A stretch of 64,000 nucleotides of DNA, taken from NCBI GenBank assembly GCA_907163375.1, contig CAJQUW010012909.1, positions 62,001 through 126,000 of the forward strand. The letters run 5' to 3'. The position numbers were made by a program, and so were the translations under genes. The notes beneath the pieces are model-generated. The model was not told the origin of the DNA and searched no databases. It saw only the letters and a program-made list of their open reading frames with translations. Position 1 is the stretch's first letter; every line of letters starts with the position of its first letter. The DNA is from Prostheceraeus crozeri. Lineage: Eukaryota; Platyhelminthes; Polycladida; Euryleptidae. Of this stretch, positions 10,495 through 20,183 are shown piece by piece.

Positions 10495-10545
10495 TACCTA
10501 TGCAAATGTGGAAAAGACAGGTTTTAGCAAAGACTAACACGGGAA

Positions 10546-10896
10546 ATGGCGAAACGTAAAAGTCAAAAGTCTTCAAAGTTTTCTTCAGCCATTCGAGCTC
10601 TCCGACGAATGAAAGCAAATGAGCGATACAATGCTATACGACATGCTAACGATAAATTCATTCGTGAAATTATTTCTCATGTGAGAAAGTTGAGGAGGAA
10701 GAAATTAGCACCAAGACAACGAAAGTTACTTAAGCGATATGCTACGAAATTGCGTTTCATCTCCAATCCTAAAGTCACCCTTCAAAGAAAGAGGGAAACT
10801 CTAAGACAAAAGGGCGGTTTCCTTTCAGCAATACTAAGGATGTTAGCTCCTGTCGTGGGTAACCTATTGGGTAATATCTTTGGCTCTAGACGTTAA
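10546..10896 (+). CDS. Basic core-like protein with C-terminal GGF hydrophobic segment, 116 aa
   Basis: Very rich in Lys/Arg through residue 90, then KGGFLSAILRMLAPVVGNLL near the end. The basic body plus a GG-led amphipathic tail is a recurrent pattern of small Polinton proteins resembling adenovirus core/pX or pVI-type proteins. The GG could be an adenain cleavage site. It is 32 bp ahead of the ATPase ATG. Role inferred: DNA condensation or membrane lysis in a virion. Confidence 0.65.
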   Translation: MAKRKSQKSSKFSSAIRALRRMKANERYNAIRHANDKFIREIISHVRKLRRKKLAPRQRKLLKRYATKLRFISNPKVTLQRKRETLRQKGGFLSAILRMLAPVVGNLLGNIFGSRR

Positions 10897-10927
10897 TTAT
10901 GCAAATGTTGAATCTTTAAGTTTTATA

Positions 10928-11545
10928 ATGGATTTCAGACTTCAATGTGATAAAGTTCTGACTGTATCAGGTCCATCTCATGCAGGTAAAACTGTTTTCA
11001 CGCTGAATTTATTGGATAAAAGAAGGGAGTTGTTTAAGGAACCTGTCAATCGAGTGATTTGGTGTTATGTCATTTATCTACCGTCGCTGTTCCAGGAATT
11101 GCAAAGTCGCAACTTTATTCGACATGAAGGAATTATTCCAGTGGATAAACTTCAGTCTAATGATGTTGTTGTATTGGATGATCTATTAAAAGAAAGTAAG
11201 AATTCCAAAGATGTTACAGATATGTTCACTCGCGCAGCACATCATAAAAGGTGCTTTATCATCTATATCACACAAAATTTGTTTCCTGATGGAAAAGAAG
11301 CTCGTACACGAAACCTGAATACACACTATTATGCTATTTTCAAGAATCCGCGAGATAAAAGTCAATTTGAAATTTTAGCGCGACAAGTTGCACCCAGAGG
11401 ATCAAAAGCCTTAATTGAAATTTTTCAAGCAGCTACTGAAAAACCACACGGTTACTTATTCATTGACCTTACGCAAGAGTGTCCGGAAGAATCTAGATTT
11501 CGAAGTGATATTTTGAAAACTCCCATGATTATCTACAAACTATGA
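10928..11545 (+). CDS. FtsK/HerA-type genome-packaging ATPase, 205 aa
   Basis: ATG at 10928 (the open frame extends upstream without an ATG). Walker A GPSHAGKT at residues 15-22; Walker B VVVLDD near residue 80; a Thr-Gln sensor (YITQN) around 115. Length is typical for the small A32/FtsK-like ATPases of Polintons, adenovirus-like elements and virophages, which pump DNA into capsids. It overlaps the next ORF by 4 bp (ATGA). Reading frame intact. Confidence 0.85.
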   Translation: MDFRLQCDKVLTVSGPSHAGKTVFTLNLLDKRRELFKEPVNRVIWCYVIYLPSLFQELQSRNFIRHEGIIPVDKLQSNDVVVLDDLLKESKNSKDVTDMFTRAAHHKRCFIIYITQNLFPDGKEARTRNLNTHYYAIFKNPRDKSQFEILARQVAPRGSKALIEIFQAATEKPHGYLFIDLTQECPEESRFRSDILKTPMIIYKL

Positions 11546-12234
11546 GTTCTTATTCTCGCATGATTGTTATTTCTCAGGATGAATATGTACAATTGACTGC
11601 CATGCAGCAAGTAAAGCAACCTCTTGCAAATCAAATGTATAGGAAAGAAATAGATTATCAGCAAAATGTTCACATCAAAGATCCACATCGTGCTGTATTA
11701 TTACAATCGGAAACTGTTGAGCAATTGAAAAACTTGAAGAATAAGATGCGTGACTCTGTATCGACTGCTACACCTTTAGCATCTCGCGCACATGCCATAT
11801 CTCTTTTCAATAGTATTGGACCCCATCTCAATGTAAATAATAGAGGAGAAATCATTACAGATGAAAATAAAGTGATTGATGCTTCACGTTATGAAGACTT
11901 GATTCAGTATGCGACACGTAGAAAGCGCCGTCAGGGCTATGTTCCACCTGGTTGGACATACTTTCTTAAACTCTTGAAAAAGCATAATGTGTCAAAATTT
12001 GCTTTGAATAATGAGACATCGAAAGAACTTGATTCAACAGTGGCTACTGCTCCAATGCTTCAGACGATGAAAATGCCAAGAAATTGGTTTAAGACGTCAC
12101 CTGCTACATCCCCTCCCACACTCACTAAGCAAACAAGAGGAAGAACTCGACGTAGATCTACATCACCACTAAAACTAGTAAAAGGAAAACATAAAACAGC
12201 TCCTCCCAAGAAATACATGTTCTCAGACTATTAA
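11542..12234 (+). CDS. Conserved Polinton hypothetical protein, 230 aa
   Basis: Starts in the ATGA overlap with the ATPase stop. It has a long hydrophilic N-terminal helical part (to about 85), a globular middle with ATRRKRRQGYVPPGW, and a basic Ser/Thr/Pro/Arg-rich tail. I recognise the general type as the protein lying between ATPase and integrase in this Polinton group, but know no function. Tight coupling to the ATPase suggests a packaging or virion role. Confidence 0.65.
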   Translation: MSSYSRMIVISQDEYVQLTAMQQVKQPLANQMYRKEIDYQQNVHIKDPHRAVLLQSETVEQLKNLKNKMRDSVSTATPLASRAHAISLFNSIGPHLNVNNRGEIITDENKVIDASRYEDLIQYATRRKRRQGYVPPGWTYFLKLLKKHNVSKFALNNETSKELDSTVATAPMLQTMKMPRNWFKTSPATSPPTLTKQTRGRTRRRSTSPLKLVKGKHKTAPPKKYMFSDY

Positions 12235-12235
12235 T

Positions 12236-12451
12236 ATGAAGCAGATGTGTTGCTTACCATGTAATGAGCCGCCAGAGGTGAATGTCGTTGTCACTTGCAC
12301 TTGCTGCGCCAGCTCTCACAATGAAACTCCTAAGCAATGTGAACACGATCGCAAAACCGCTAAACCTGAATGCTGCAGATGTTGTAAATGTAGAAAGGCA
12401 AGAAAGCAAAAAGATGAGAAGGAGGAAAAAGAGTCAGTCGTCATCGACTGA
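12236..12451 (+). CDS. Cysteine-rich small ORF, 71 aa
   Basis: Thirteen or more cysteines in 55 residues in CC, CxC and CxxC pairs, then a KE-rich charged tail. It begins 2 bp after the previous stop and overlaps the integrase N-terminus in another frame. Metal binding is likely if expressed. The overlap makes it uncertain which frame is real here. Confidence 0.4.
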   Translation: MKQMCCLPCNEPPEVNVVVTCTCCASSHNETPKQCEHDRKTAKPECCRCCKCRKARKQKDEKEEKESVVID

Positions 12452-13502
12452 GCGTTTGAAGTCAATCTATTATGATGTAAAACATCCAGCAGGATTTGCA
12501 TCAATCACGAAATTGTCAAAAGCGAGTGGTCTTCCACAATCACAAGTGAAACGATGGTTAAAGGGTCAGGCTACCTATACACTCCACAAACAAGCGAAAA
12601 AGAAGTACCGCACCCGCCATTATATTGTTCATGACATTGATGAACAGTGGCAAGCAGATTTGTGTGATGTCGCCTCCATTTCAAAACATAACTCGGGCAA
12701 TAATTTTATTTTAACCGTCATTGATATTTTCTCGCGTTATGCGTGGGCTCAACCTCTAAAAACTAAAGAAGGGAAAGGAGTAGCAAAAGCATTCCAAACA
12801 ATTTTTCGAGAAGGTCGCATTCCAAAAAGAATTCAGAGTGATCAAGGAAAAGAGTTTGAAAATCAGCATGTGAGAAGATTATTTGAGAGGCATGACATTG
12901 AGTTGTTTAGTGTAAAGAGTGCTTATAAAGCTGCACTCGTTGAACGTTTTAATCGCACATTAAAAAATCACTTGTGGTGACATTTTACTGCCAACTTGAC
13001 ACAAAATTGGACAAAGGTTCTACAAGAAACACTCCATGCCTACAATCACTCTATCCATCGTTCTATTGGACTCAGACCAGTAGATGTAAATGCTGACAAT
13101 GTAGATATAGTGCGCGAATCATTCCAACGTAAACGCACTCATGCGAAAAGTGATGTGAAAATTGGCGATAAAGTTCGTATCTCAAAAGTGAAAATTGTTT
13201 TTGCTAAAGGGTACCTTCCGAATTGGACAGAGGAGGTATTTACAGTATCAAGGATTAATCAAAAAGACTCTCCGACCACCTACAAATTGAAAGATTACGA
13301 TAATGAAGAAATGGAGGGTAGCTTTTACCGCGATGAGATTGAGGTAGTCACTGAAAGTGAAACATATTTGGTAGAGAAAATCATTCGATGTAAAAAACGG
13401 CAAGGTGAAGAATGGTGTCTTGTTAAATGGACTGGTTATCCTTCAAGTATGAACTCTTGGATGCGTCGTGCCGACAACTTTCATCTAAGTGATCGACAGT
13501 GA
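12321..13502 (+). pseudogene. Retrovirus-like DDE integrase with C-terminal chromodomain, one nonsense codon
   Basis: Resembles the transposon-derived F54H12.3 family. Catalytic triad D113 (WQADL), D174 (QSDQGKEF), E208 (VERFNRT). The in-frame TGA at 12978-12980 lies where relatives typically have Arg, so CGA to TGA is likely. The frame continues through the helical C-terminus and an SH3-like KIGDKVRI segment to a chromodomain (YLVEKIIRCKK ... CLVKWTGYPSSMNSW). Integrase would join the linear element to the genome, giving 6-bp duplications; the chromodomain should target modified histones. Start is the first ATG. Confidence 0.9.
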
Positions 13503-13543
13503 TTCATGCAAAGTTGTAACTAACAATGTTTAGGGTTTGAGCT

Positions 13544-13999
13544 ATGAATCCAACTGCCTCATTTTATTCACGACCCTCCTATGTAAGTGGTGGAGGACAA
13601 ATTTACATCGGCGCTCGCCGCCAACGTGGAGGTAGCATACTTGGTGCACTGAAATCTGTTGTAGCACCTCTCATATCCAATGTCGGTAGATCTTTAAAAC
13701 GAAATGTTTTAAGTAATGCCGTTGGCTTTGCTGGTGATGTTGCTAGTGATCTTTCCAGAGGTAGAAGTTTTAAGAGCAGTTTGTTGAATCGTGGGAAGGA
13801 ACGCGGTTTAAAAACATTGAAGCAGACCTTTGCTGGTGTTACTCAAGGAAAGAAATCACCTAAACGAATGAATAAAGGAAGAAGGAAACATCGTGGAGCT
13901 GGTAAGGTGTGATCTTCAGTCAAAAGGCATTCACGCAAACGTCGCAGAGGCTCTAATCATTCATCAGGCGCTAAACGACGACGCTGCCATAACTTCTAA
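13544..13999 (+). pseudogene. pX/pVI-like minor virion protein with premature TGA
   Basis: The N-terminus has YIGARRQRGGSILGALKSVV, the Arg-Gly-Gly plus amphipathic helix pattern common to Polinton small capsid proteins; RGG-S is a plausible protease site. The first stop is TGA at 13910, but the same frame continues with 28 codons of Lys/Arg/His-rich sequence to TAA at 13997, just before the next gene, so the tail has probably been cut off by a CGA-to-TGA change. The truncated form is 122 aa. Confidence 0.65.
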
Positions 14000-14001
14000 T
14001 C

Positions 14002-15282
14002 ATGGAGTGTAAAACTTCCGGTTTTTGTTTGTTTGATCAACAAGCCATACAGACAGATATTCTTAGTTCAAGTATTGTAGATTATCATCCTCGAACAGCT
14101 GAGAATGCTGGCCCCATTGAATTTGTTATTCCTGGTGGTAGTGATGACTACATAGATTTGAGTTATACGGTGGTTGATTTGAGGTTTAGAATTCAGCAAG
14201 CAGATGGAACTGCTATTGACGATACACATAAAGTTGGACTGAACAATTTGCCATTGACTACATTACTTCGCGATGTTTCTCTAACGATTGGAGAGCAGCA
14301 GGTGGAAGGTGGTCAAAGCGATTATCCCTATAAATCATATTTCAATCATGTATCACAGTTTCATCCAGCAGCACAAAAAAGTCATATGGAAGCCATGGGA
14401 TGGTACAGAGATGAAGCAGGAAAATTTGATGTTGAAACAAACAGTGGCTTTGTAAAGCGATCTGCTATGATTAAAGATAGTAAAGTATGTCAGCTATATG
14501 GTCCGCTGAATTTAGACTTCTTTAGACAGTCAAATTTTTTAATATGTAAAACCAGAATGCGACTCAAGCTGACATTGAATAAGCCTGAATTTGCGCTGAA
14601 TGCATTTGGTAAAGTTGACAATTTTAGAATTCATGTGGAAGATATTGCACTTTACATTCGTCGAGTAGTACCGAATCCAAGTGTCATTAGAGGACATGCT
14701 GAAGGTCTTAACCGCCAAAATGCCATTTACCCCGTTCAGCATACAAAGCTTCTCACCTTTACAATTCCGAAAGATCAAAAGAGTTTCATGAAAGATGCCC
14801 TCTTTCCATCGGAAGAACCGAAGCTCCTCATGGTGGCAATGGTTGAAAATGATGCATTTAATGGTAATATAAAGAAGAATCCTTTCAATTTTAAACACAA
14901 TCAGTTAAGTGAAATTGCTTTACGTGTAAATGGTGTGAGTCATCCTGGTCCACCCTACAAACCAGATTTTGCTGCGGATCACTTTATGCGCAGTTATGTT
15001 GATTTTATGGATGTCTTTGGCTTTTACAATACGGATGACACCAACGGACTCACTATGAAGGAGTTTAAGAGTGAATATACTATTTATGCATTTGATTTGA
15101 CTGCTGACAGCGATATTAGTGCACCCTATCGTCAAGCGAACGTGCCTCATAATATTCGTTTGGATTTGACTTTCAAAAGAACACTACCTGAGACGATTAA
15201 TGTATTAATTTATGCAGTCTTCGATTCAAACATTGAAATTACAAAGTATCGTGACGTGATTCTTCAGTATAATCGTCAATGA
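14002..15282 (+). CDS. Candidate major capsid protein, F54H12.2-like family, 426 aa
   Basis: The N-terminus (YHPRTAENAGPIEFVIPG then DDYIDLSYTVVDLRFRI) is the hallmark of the F54H12.2-like family that travels with Polinton integrases in animals. Beta-rich, intact, ATG 2 bp after the preceding stop. By position before the protease and by size it is the best candidate for the double-jelly-roll capsid shell. The jelly-roll assignment is inference; structure prediction would settle it. Counterpart in element C: 49348-50681. Confidence 0.7.
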   Translation: MECKTSGFCLFDQQAIQTDILSSSIVDYHPRTAENAGPIEFVIPGGSDDYIDLSYTVVDLRFRIQQADGTAIDDTHKVGLNNLPLTTLLRDVSLTIGEQQVEGGQSDYPYKSYFNHVSQFHPAAQKSHMEAMGWYRDEAGKFDVETNSGFVKRSAMIKDSKVCQLYGPLNLDFFRQSNFLICKTRMRLKLTLNKPEFALNAFGKVDNFRIHVEDIALYIRRVVPNPSVIRGHAEGLNRQNAIYPVQHTKLLTFTIPKDQKSFMKDALFPSEEPKLLMVAMVENDAFNGNIKKNPFNFKHNQLSEIALRVNGVSHPGPPYKPDFAADHFMRSYVDFMDVFGFYNTDDTNGLTMKEFKSEYTIYAFDLTADSDISAPYRQANVPHNIRLDLTFKRTLPETINVLIYAVFDSNIEITKYRDVILQYNRQ

Positions 15283-15737
15283 GTTGGTTGACTGCTGACG
15301 ATATTAAGACTAAAGTGCAGCGTAATGCAGATGAAGCGACGTTGAAAGCTTTCGATAATGTCTATTCACTCGATACCTTACCACCTGCAGTAAATCACTA
15401 TCCCATCTTTATTGTGCTAAACACTCATTCGCAGAATTTAGGCGGTGAGCATTGGAAAGCGATCTTTATTGGAGAAGACCGACGTGGTGAACTATTTGAC
15501 TCTCTTGCTCAACCTCCAAATATACCAACACAGCAGTGGTTGAGAAAACATACGCGTCAATATCAGCGAAATGAACGCATACTACAACATCCACTTTCAT
15601 CGTGTGGTGCTTTTGTACTGTACTTCATCTTAAAACGTTTACATGTATCTCGATTTGTATCTGTTATTCAAAACTTTTCATGTAATCCACCCTCTAATGA
15701 AAAAATGATTTGTAAGTTCTATCATGATTTGAAATAA
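15279..15737 (+). CDS. Adenain-like cysteine protease (capsid maturation), 152 aa
   Basis: Catalytic order His58 (GGEHWKA), Asp74 (LFDSLAQ), Gln103 (ILQHP), Cys109 (SSCGAFVLYF), as in adenovirus protease and Polinton proteases. Starts in an ATGA overlap with the capsid gene. Small size is normal for this branch. Likely cleaves Gly-Gly sites in the minor virion proteins. Intact. Confidence 0.88.
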   Translation: MSWLTADDIKTKVQRNADEATLKAFDNVYSLDTLPPAVNHYPIFIVLNTHSQNLGGEHWKAIFIGEDRRGELFDSLAQPPNIPTQQWLRKHTRQYQRNERILQHPLSSCGAFVLYFILKRLHVSRFVSVIQNFSCNPPSNEKMICKFYHDLK

Positions 15738-15763
15738 AAACATCATGTTGGAAAAAATGTTAT

Positions 15764-16309
15764 TTATTTTACAATCCGCTGGGTACGTACATACTCGATG
15801 AGATAGTCTAGGATCGCATTTGCTTGTACATGAGATTTTAGTCCAGTAATGATCACTTTACTATTATGAAAGATTGCCACATGCACAGGTAACCAACAAC
15901 TAATGAGAGCTGCAGGAAAATGTTCGGGTTCATAACACAAATTGTAACTGCTGGTACGAATCTTCAAAAAGATACACTTTCACTCAATTGAGTAGAGATC
16001 AGCATATTGTCCACAGTCAGATTCGACATCACACACTTCTCCCTCTTCCATATCCGACGTAGTAGTCTCTGTAGCTCTAAGCGCATTGAATGCGCCGATG
16101 AATAAGAAAGGGCGCCGAGAATCTGTACAGTTCCATTTGGGAAGAGTTGAAGATTCCGTGAATTGTTCATCTTCACCACTAACATTTGAGGTCGGCCCGG
16201 GTAATAACTTGCTGTTTGGAAGGTATTGGTGTAATGTTGTGAGATCGATTTTGGTGTAGAGTCTAAAGCGACGGAGAATGTTGACGATGGTGTAGCGATG
16301 GCGTTTCAT
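15764..16309 (-). pseudogene. TATA-binding-protein-like gene, broken by two 1-base frameshifts
   Basis: Three adjacent frames read as the two halves of a TBP saddle. The first half starts MKRHRYTIVNILRRF at 16309. It shifts frame near 16185-16195 (extra base in a CCCGGGCC stretch) to a part with FPNGTVQILGA. It shifts again at 15967-15971 (short T run) to CYEPEHFPAALI followed by IFHNSKVIITGLKSH, close to the TBP signature YEPE-FP ... V-IF-SGKV--TGAKS. Convergent with the protease gene. A diverged TBP would redirect transcription to element promoters (several TATA boxes are present). Either decayed or with sequencing errors in homopolymers. Confidence 0.65.
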
Positions 16310-16631
16310 GATGAAAAAATGAGTAAATTGAACGATGTTCCTTCCTTTTATACTTTTCCCAAATACCTTGATGAAATGTGAAGTTAGTATGAAGTTGGGA
16401 ATGATAGAGTTGAATTCGCCGATTGTTGACGCGCAACCATATGCGATTTCCAATACTTGAATGTCTTTTCATATAGAAGTACTTCAAATCCTTCATGATA
16501 TGATATAGAGATTGAAAATGACGATAAGATAAAGCAAACTCTCTTCTCACATTTCCAGTTGAATCTTTGAAATAGACGTTTCGATCATGATCCGTTTCAA
16601 TACGCAGTAGGGAATCTAATTTCCAACTCAT
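16263..16631 (-). CDS. Conserved small protein, paralogue 1, 122 aa
   Basis: Shares with the next gene the pattern W-LDSLL-I--D-D-NV-FK-S-G, then an IM-DL-YF segment, WL---N--IQ--HS and a WEKY-R--HRSI end. Function unknown. Its C-terminus overlaps the start of the TBP-like gene by 47 bp. Tandem duplication followed by divergence. Confidence 0.6.
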   Translation of the reverse strand: MSWKLDSLLRIETDHDRNVYFKDSTGNVRREFALSYRHFQSLYHIMKDLKYFYMKRHSSIGNRIWLRVNNRRIQLYHSQLHTNFTFHQGIWEKYKRKEHRSIYSFFHHETPSLHHRQHSPSL

Positions 16632-16653
16632 GGTGCGTGGTAGTCATGTCTGA

Positions 16654-17022
16654 TTAAGATTTGCATAGTAGGGCGATGAACTCACGACGAATAAATGTCA
16701 TGATGGAGCGATGTATGTATCTTCTATACTTCTCCCAATTGTATTTGCGAAATGAGAAACAGTTTGCGGAATGAGAATGGCAGATTTGAATTTCATTGTT
16801 GCAACGTTGAAGCCAAACTTGATCACCCAAGGAGATGAATCTTAATGTTTCAAAATATTCCAAATCCCTCATGATATCATTGAGGTTGACAAATTGTCGC
16901 CATGTTAATGTAATACCTGTTGCAGTATGACCATGAGAATTTTTGAAATGTACGTTTCCATCACGATCAAGTCTGATATATTGTAGAGAGTCCAAAATCC
17001 AAGTCTTCATGATGTTATGCAA
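16654..17022 (-). CDS. Conserved small protein, paralogue 2, 122 aa
   Basis: Tandem relative of the neighbouring gene with about 40% visible identity over the whole length. Two candidate starts, 17022 and the in-frame ATG at 17010; the latter aligns with the start of the paralogue (MKTWILDSL versus MSWKLDSL). Divergently arranged with the gene starting at 17046; the 23-bp gap means a shared, very compact promoter (caatataaaaatg on the plus strand). Confidence 0.6.
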   Translation of the reverse strand: MHNIMKTWILDSLQYIRLDRDGNVHFKNSHGHTATGITLTWRQFVNLNDIMRDLEYFETLRFISLGDQVWLQRCNNEIQICHSHSANCFSFRKYNWEKYRRYIHRSIMTFIRREFIALLCKS

Positions 17023-17045
17023 AGCCGCAGATCAGCAATATAAAA

Positions 17046-18443
17046 ATGTCGTTTTATCATCTTTTGCTTAGCAATGCGGCCGCAAATAGATTTGCTAGTA
17101 ATCGAGACGCACTCTTTTCTACTCCCATTGATCATACACAACAGCTAAATGGAAAGTGGGAAGTGGGTGTCACTCAACTTGTTCATAGCAACTGTGTCTA
17201 TACTTTTGATCATGAGGTGATGACTATTAATATGAGGCGTACAGCTGCTTACCAATGTGAAAAGGGGTGCCGAGTATACATTCTACAGTGGCCAAAGAAA
17301 GATCTCTTAACATGTAAAAAGTTTATATATGATTTCTTGAATAAAGCGTGTAAACATATTGCCCAATTTACTCCGCACAATGATGATTATACCTATGTAC
17401 ATCATGTAGTTGAGAAAGATTGGATTGTTGGTTTAAGTCCAAGTTTAAGAAATGATTTAGGCTACCTCGCTAGCGCCTTAACAAGCTATGATAATTTTAA
17501 CGTTAATTACCACATAAGTGGTCATAAACAGTTAATATATCGAGAGGAAGCTTATTATGTAGATCTTATTCCAAGAAATGAGAAGACGTTGGTGAAGAAG
17601 ATTGTGATTAAGCCAAGAAAGACAAACATGACTCCTAAAACATTATTGAAGAAATTTAATTATCTCCTTCGAGTTGATGGTAAACAAGTGGCAACATTGA
17701 CTTATATCAAATCATTTAATCATATTGCAATAAGTAAATTAAATGATGATGATCTAGTATTAGTTTGTTCGAAAGATTTTCATCAGTTCTTACGACATCG
17801 TTCTGCAGCTGTTCATGGATAGTTTGATATGCAACATTTGCCATGTGAAGGGTGAAATCGATTTGATACAGAATGGACCATATCTTTATACAGAAAGTGT
17901 GTAGAGCCTTTAGGTGGTATCTTACATGAAACAAGAGTGTTGATGCCTCGCATTATTACTTCAGTTAAATTGGTTGTAGATTATTTAAATGAAGTGATTT
18001 ATGAGCAACATATTTCATTTGCTGAAAAAGAAGGTACTTTGTCTCTCACTATAAGTGGAAAAGGTATTGAACTAATTATGGATAAAACTCTAATGGACAT
18101 TTTGGGTTTTGATCAAAATATATTTAAAAGTGGTACTGTAACCAAAGCTAGTGCAGACATGTCGCTATCGCGTAGTATTAACTATTTTCAGATATATTCC
18201 AATATTGGTGAAGATGTACGTGTGGGAGATGTTGAAGCTCCATTGCTAGCAATGATACCATACCAGCCAAAAAGCTGCAGTATTTTATCTGAGCATACTT
18301 TCAAGAAAGTGCATTATACAAAGCTGAAATCAAACTACATCCCACAAATTGATATTGCAATTTATGACGATGCTGGTGCGTTGATTCCTTTTCATAAAGA
18401 TGCTGTGACAAGTATCACACTCCATTTCCGAATGAAGAGTTAA
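17046..18443 (+). pseudogene. LPSNAS-family structural-type protein with two in-frame stops
   Basis: The start has the family signature (FYHLLLSNAAANRF, then LNGKWEVGVTQL). One frame runs from 17046 to 18443, interrupted by TAG at 17820 and TGA at 17853. Sequence between and after the stops still fits the family (ILGFD segment, then VHYTKLKSNYIPQIDIAIYD). C-terminal half corresponds to element C gene 58966-59754. This family accompanies capsid genes in Polintons; a minor capsid or vertex role is inference. Both stops fit C-to-T changes. Confidence 0.65.
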
Positions 18444-18483
18444 TGCAAAAGTATGCTAATATATTTTTTCCAATGTGAATAAT

Positions 18484-19983
18484 ATGGAAAGTGAAAATAA
18501 GGACTCGTTTCTAATCTACTTACCCAGTAATGCTTCTATGAATAAATTTCCCAAAAATAAACCATCAGACTATCGAGTAGAATTAAATCGCCCACTGCAT
18601 TTAGAAGGTGAATGTGAGGTTGGCGTTTCTAGTATTTGCTATGATAGCAATATTCAGAATGTGAATGATTTGGAAGAAATGATATTGACTCCTCGCACCC
18701 ATGATGGAATAACGATGAATAATGCATTCCAGTTCCCATACAATTTAACATCAGATGGAAAGTGGAACTATGAATGGATTCAGATAAAATCAGATTATTA
18801 TGAACCATTTGGGAAAGAGAAAATTATTAAGGCGTTCAATAGTGGTAATACTTCCATCATGAAGAATAAAAATCAGAAAGCTTATGAGTTTACTATCTAT
18901 CATTGGAGTGGGAGACAGTTCCTTCGCTTTCATTCTTTTACTAAAGGTCTTACACTGAGGTTGGATAATGAATTCTATCCACATCTCGGTTTTGGCCATG
19001 GACTACATCTAATGTCAATTGCTACTGCAAATGTTAAAAAAGTTTATTCAAATCGAATCAACAAATTTCATTATAGATTTAAAATATTTGATGAAGATGT
19101 TTTAGAATGTGAAGAACGCATCATTTTGAAAAAGCGTGGTGTTCAACCTTTATCACTTATTGAGTTAGTAAAACGATGGAATGAGACTGTGGGTAAGAAG
19201 TATGGAGAGAAAATTATGGCGGGCAAAAATAAGTTGGTTATTCAGAAATGTAATGACAAACTTACAGTTTATTTCTCTCTAACCTTGCGTCATTTTGTAA
19301 GACATTATACACCTATTATTGGAAGCGGTCTGGTGTATGCTTCTCATGAATATCACACTAAAGCTGATTTAGTTAATGATGAATGGTGGGTGGACATCTA
19401 TGGCGATCGCATCAAGAAAATTTACCAGTCTTATCAAGAATCTAAAGTTGCTATCAATATAATGCCGCGTCTATATCATACAGTTGAAAGCTTCATTCAT
19501 GTAGTAAATCCTTATACACAACAGAAGTTGAAGCATGTGATGAAAAGTAAATATGATGTAAAGACACACCACATTTCGTTTTCAATTGAAAATCAACGCG
19601 TTGTTCTGAAACTGTGTGATGACATTCAATGTCAATTGAGTAAAAATTTGAAAAAATTCTTTGGTTTTTCAATGCTACAAACTGTGTTTACTGCTGCGCA
19701 TACGATTGGTATAGAAACACCAATGACACTTGATAAACATGAACAGCACATTTACATTCAAAGTGATTTGATTCTACCTATTTCTGTTGGTGAGAAAAAA
19801 GAATACATTTTACGTGATTTCATTCATGATAAAGACGCTTCATATGGAATAGTCGAGAAGATGTTTGAATCTATTTTCTATCATCCCATCGTCAAACAAA
19901 CTATACCCTCTATTGCTATCAAAATTACCAATGGTTTACAAGAGTGCATCCATGTGAAAGATACTAAATCCCTCGTAACTTAA
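18484..19983 (+). CDS. LPSNAS-family large protein, 499 aa
   Basis: Intact paralogue of the preceding broken gene: FLIYLPSNASMNKFPKNKP, then LEGECEVGVSSICYD near residue 40. ATG at 18484 chosen. Beta-rich with repeated jelly-roll-like segments; KKFFGFSM and HIYIQSDLI resemble the family C-terminus. Unknown exact role. With 17046-18443 it forms a duplicated pair next to the PolB 3' end. Confidence 0.65.
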   Translation: MESENKDSFLIYLPSNASMNKFPKNKPSDYRVELNRPLHLEGECEVGVSSICYDSNIQNVNDLEEMILTPRTHDGITMNNAFQFPYNLTSDGKWNYEWIQIKSDYYEPFGKEKIIKAFNSGNTSIMKNKNQKAYEFTIYHWSGRQFLRFHSFTKGLTLRLDNEFYPHLGFGHGLHLMSIATANVKKVYSNRINKFHYRFKIFDEDVLECEERIILKKRGVQPLSLIELVKRWNETVGKKYGEKIMAGKNKLVIQKCNDKLTVYFSLTLRHFVRHYTPIIGSGLVYASHEYHTKADLVNDEWWVDIYGDRIKKIYQSYQESKVAINIMPRLYHTVESFIHVVNPYTQQKLKHVMKSKYDVKTHHISFSIENQRVVLKLCDDIQCQLSKNLKKFFGFSMLQTVFTAAHTIGIETPMTLDKHEQHIYIQSDLILPISVGEKKEYILRDFIHDKDASYGIVEKMFESIFYHPIVKQTIPSIAIKITNGLQECIHVKDTKSLVT

Positions 19984-20183
19984 GTGTTTCGGAAAACAAA
20001 GTGAAGTCATTGTGATATGTTTATTGAAGTAAAAATATGTGTATGAAAAAGTCTTTTCACAGATATAGGGGGAATGGGCTGACTGTAGGCATATATTCAC
20101 AAGGAAGAAACGATCTCAAGCGATACATAAAACAACCATGTATATATACAAAAAGCAACATCAAAAGACTGAGTTAAACTTGA
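19984..20183. other. Convergent 3' intergenic region
   Basis: 200 bp between the converging 499-aa gene and PolB. AT-rich, with tatata runs and polyadenylation-like aagtaaaaatatg. No ORF. Confidence 0.5.

Noticed and set aside
13910..13912. Selenocysteine or programmed readthrough at TGA
   Set aside because: Position is a basic tail, not a redox site, and no conserved readthrough context is evident; CGA-to-TGA is more likely.
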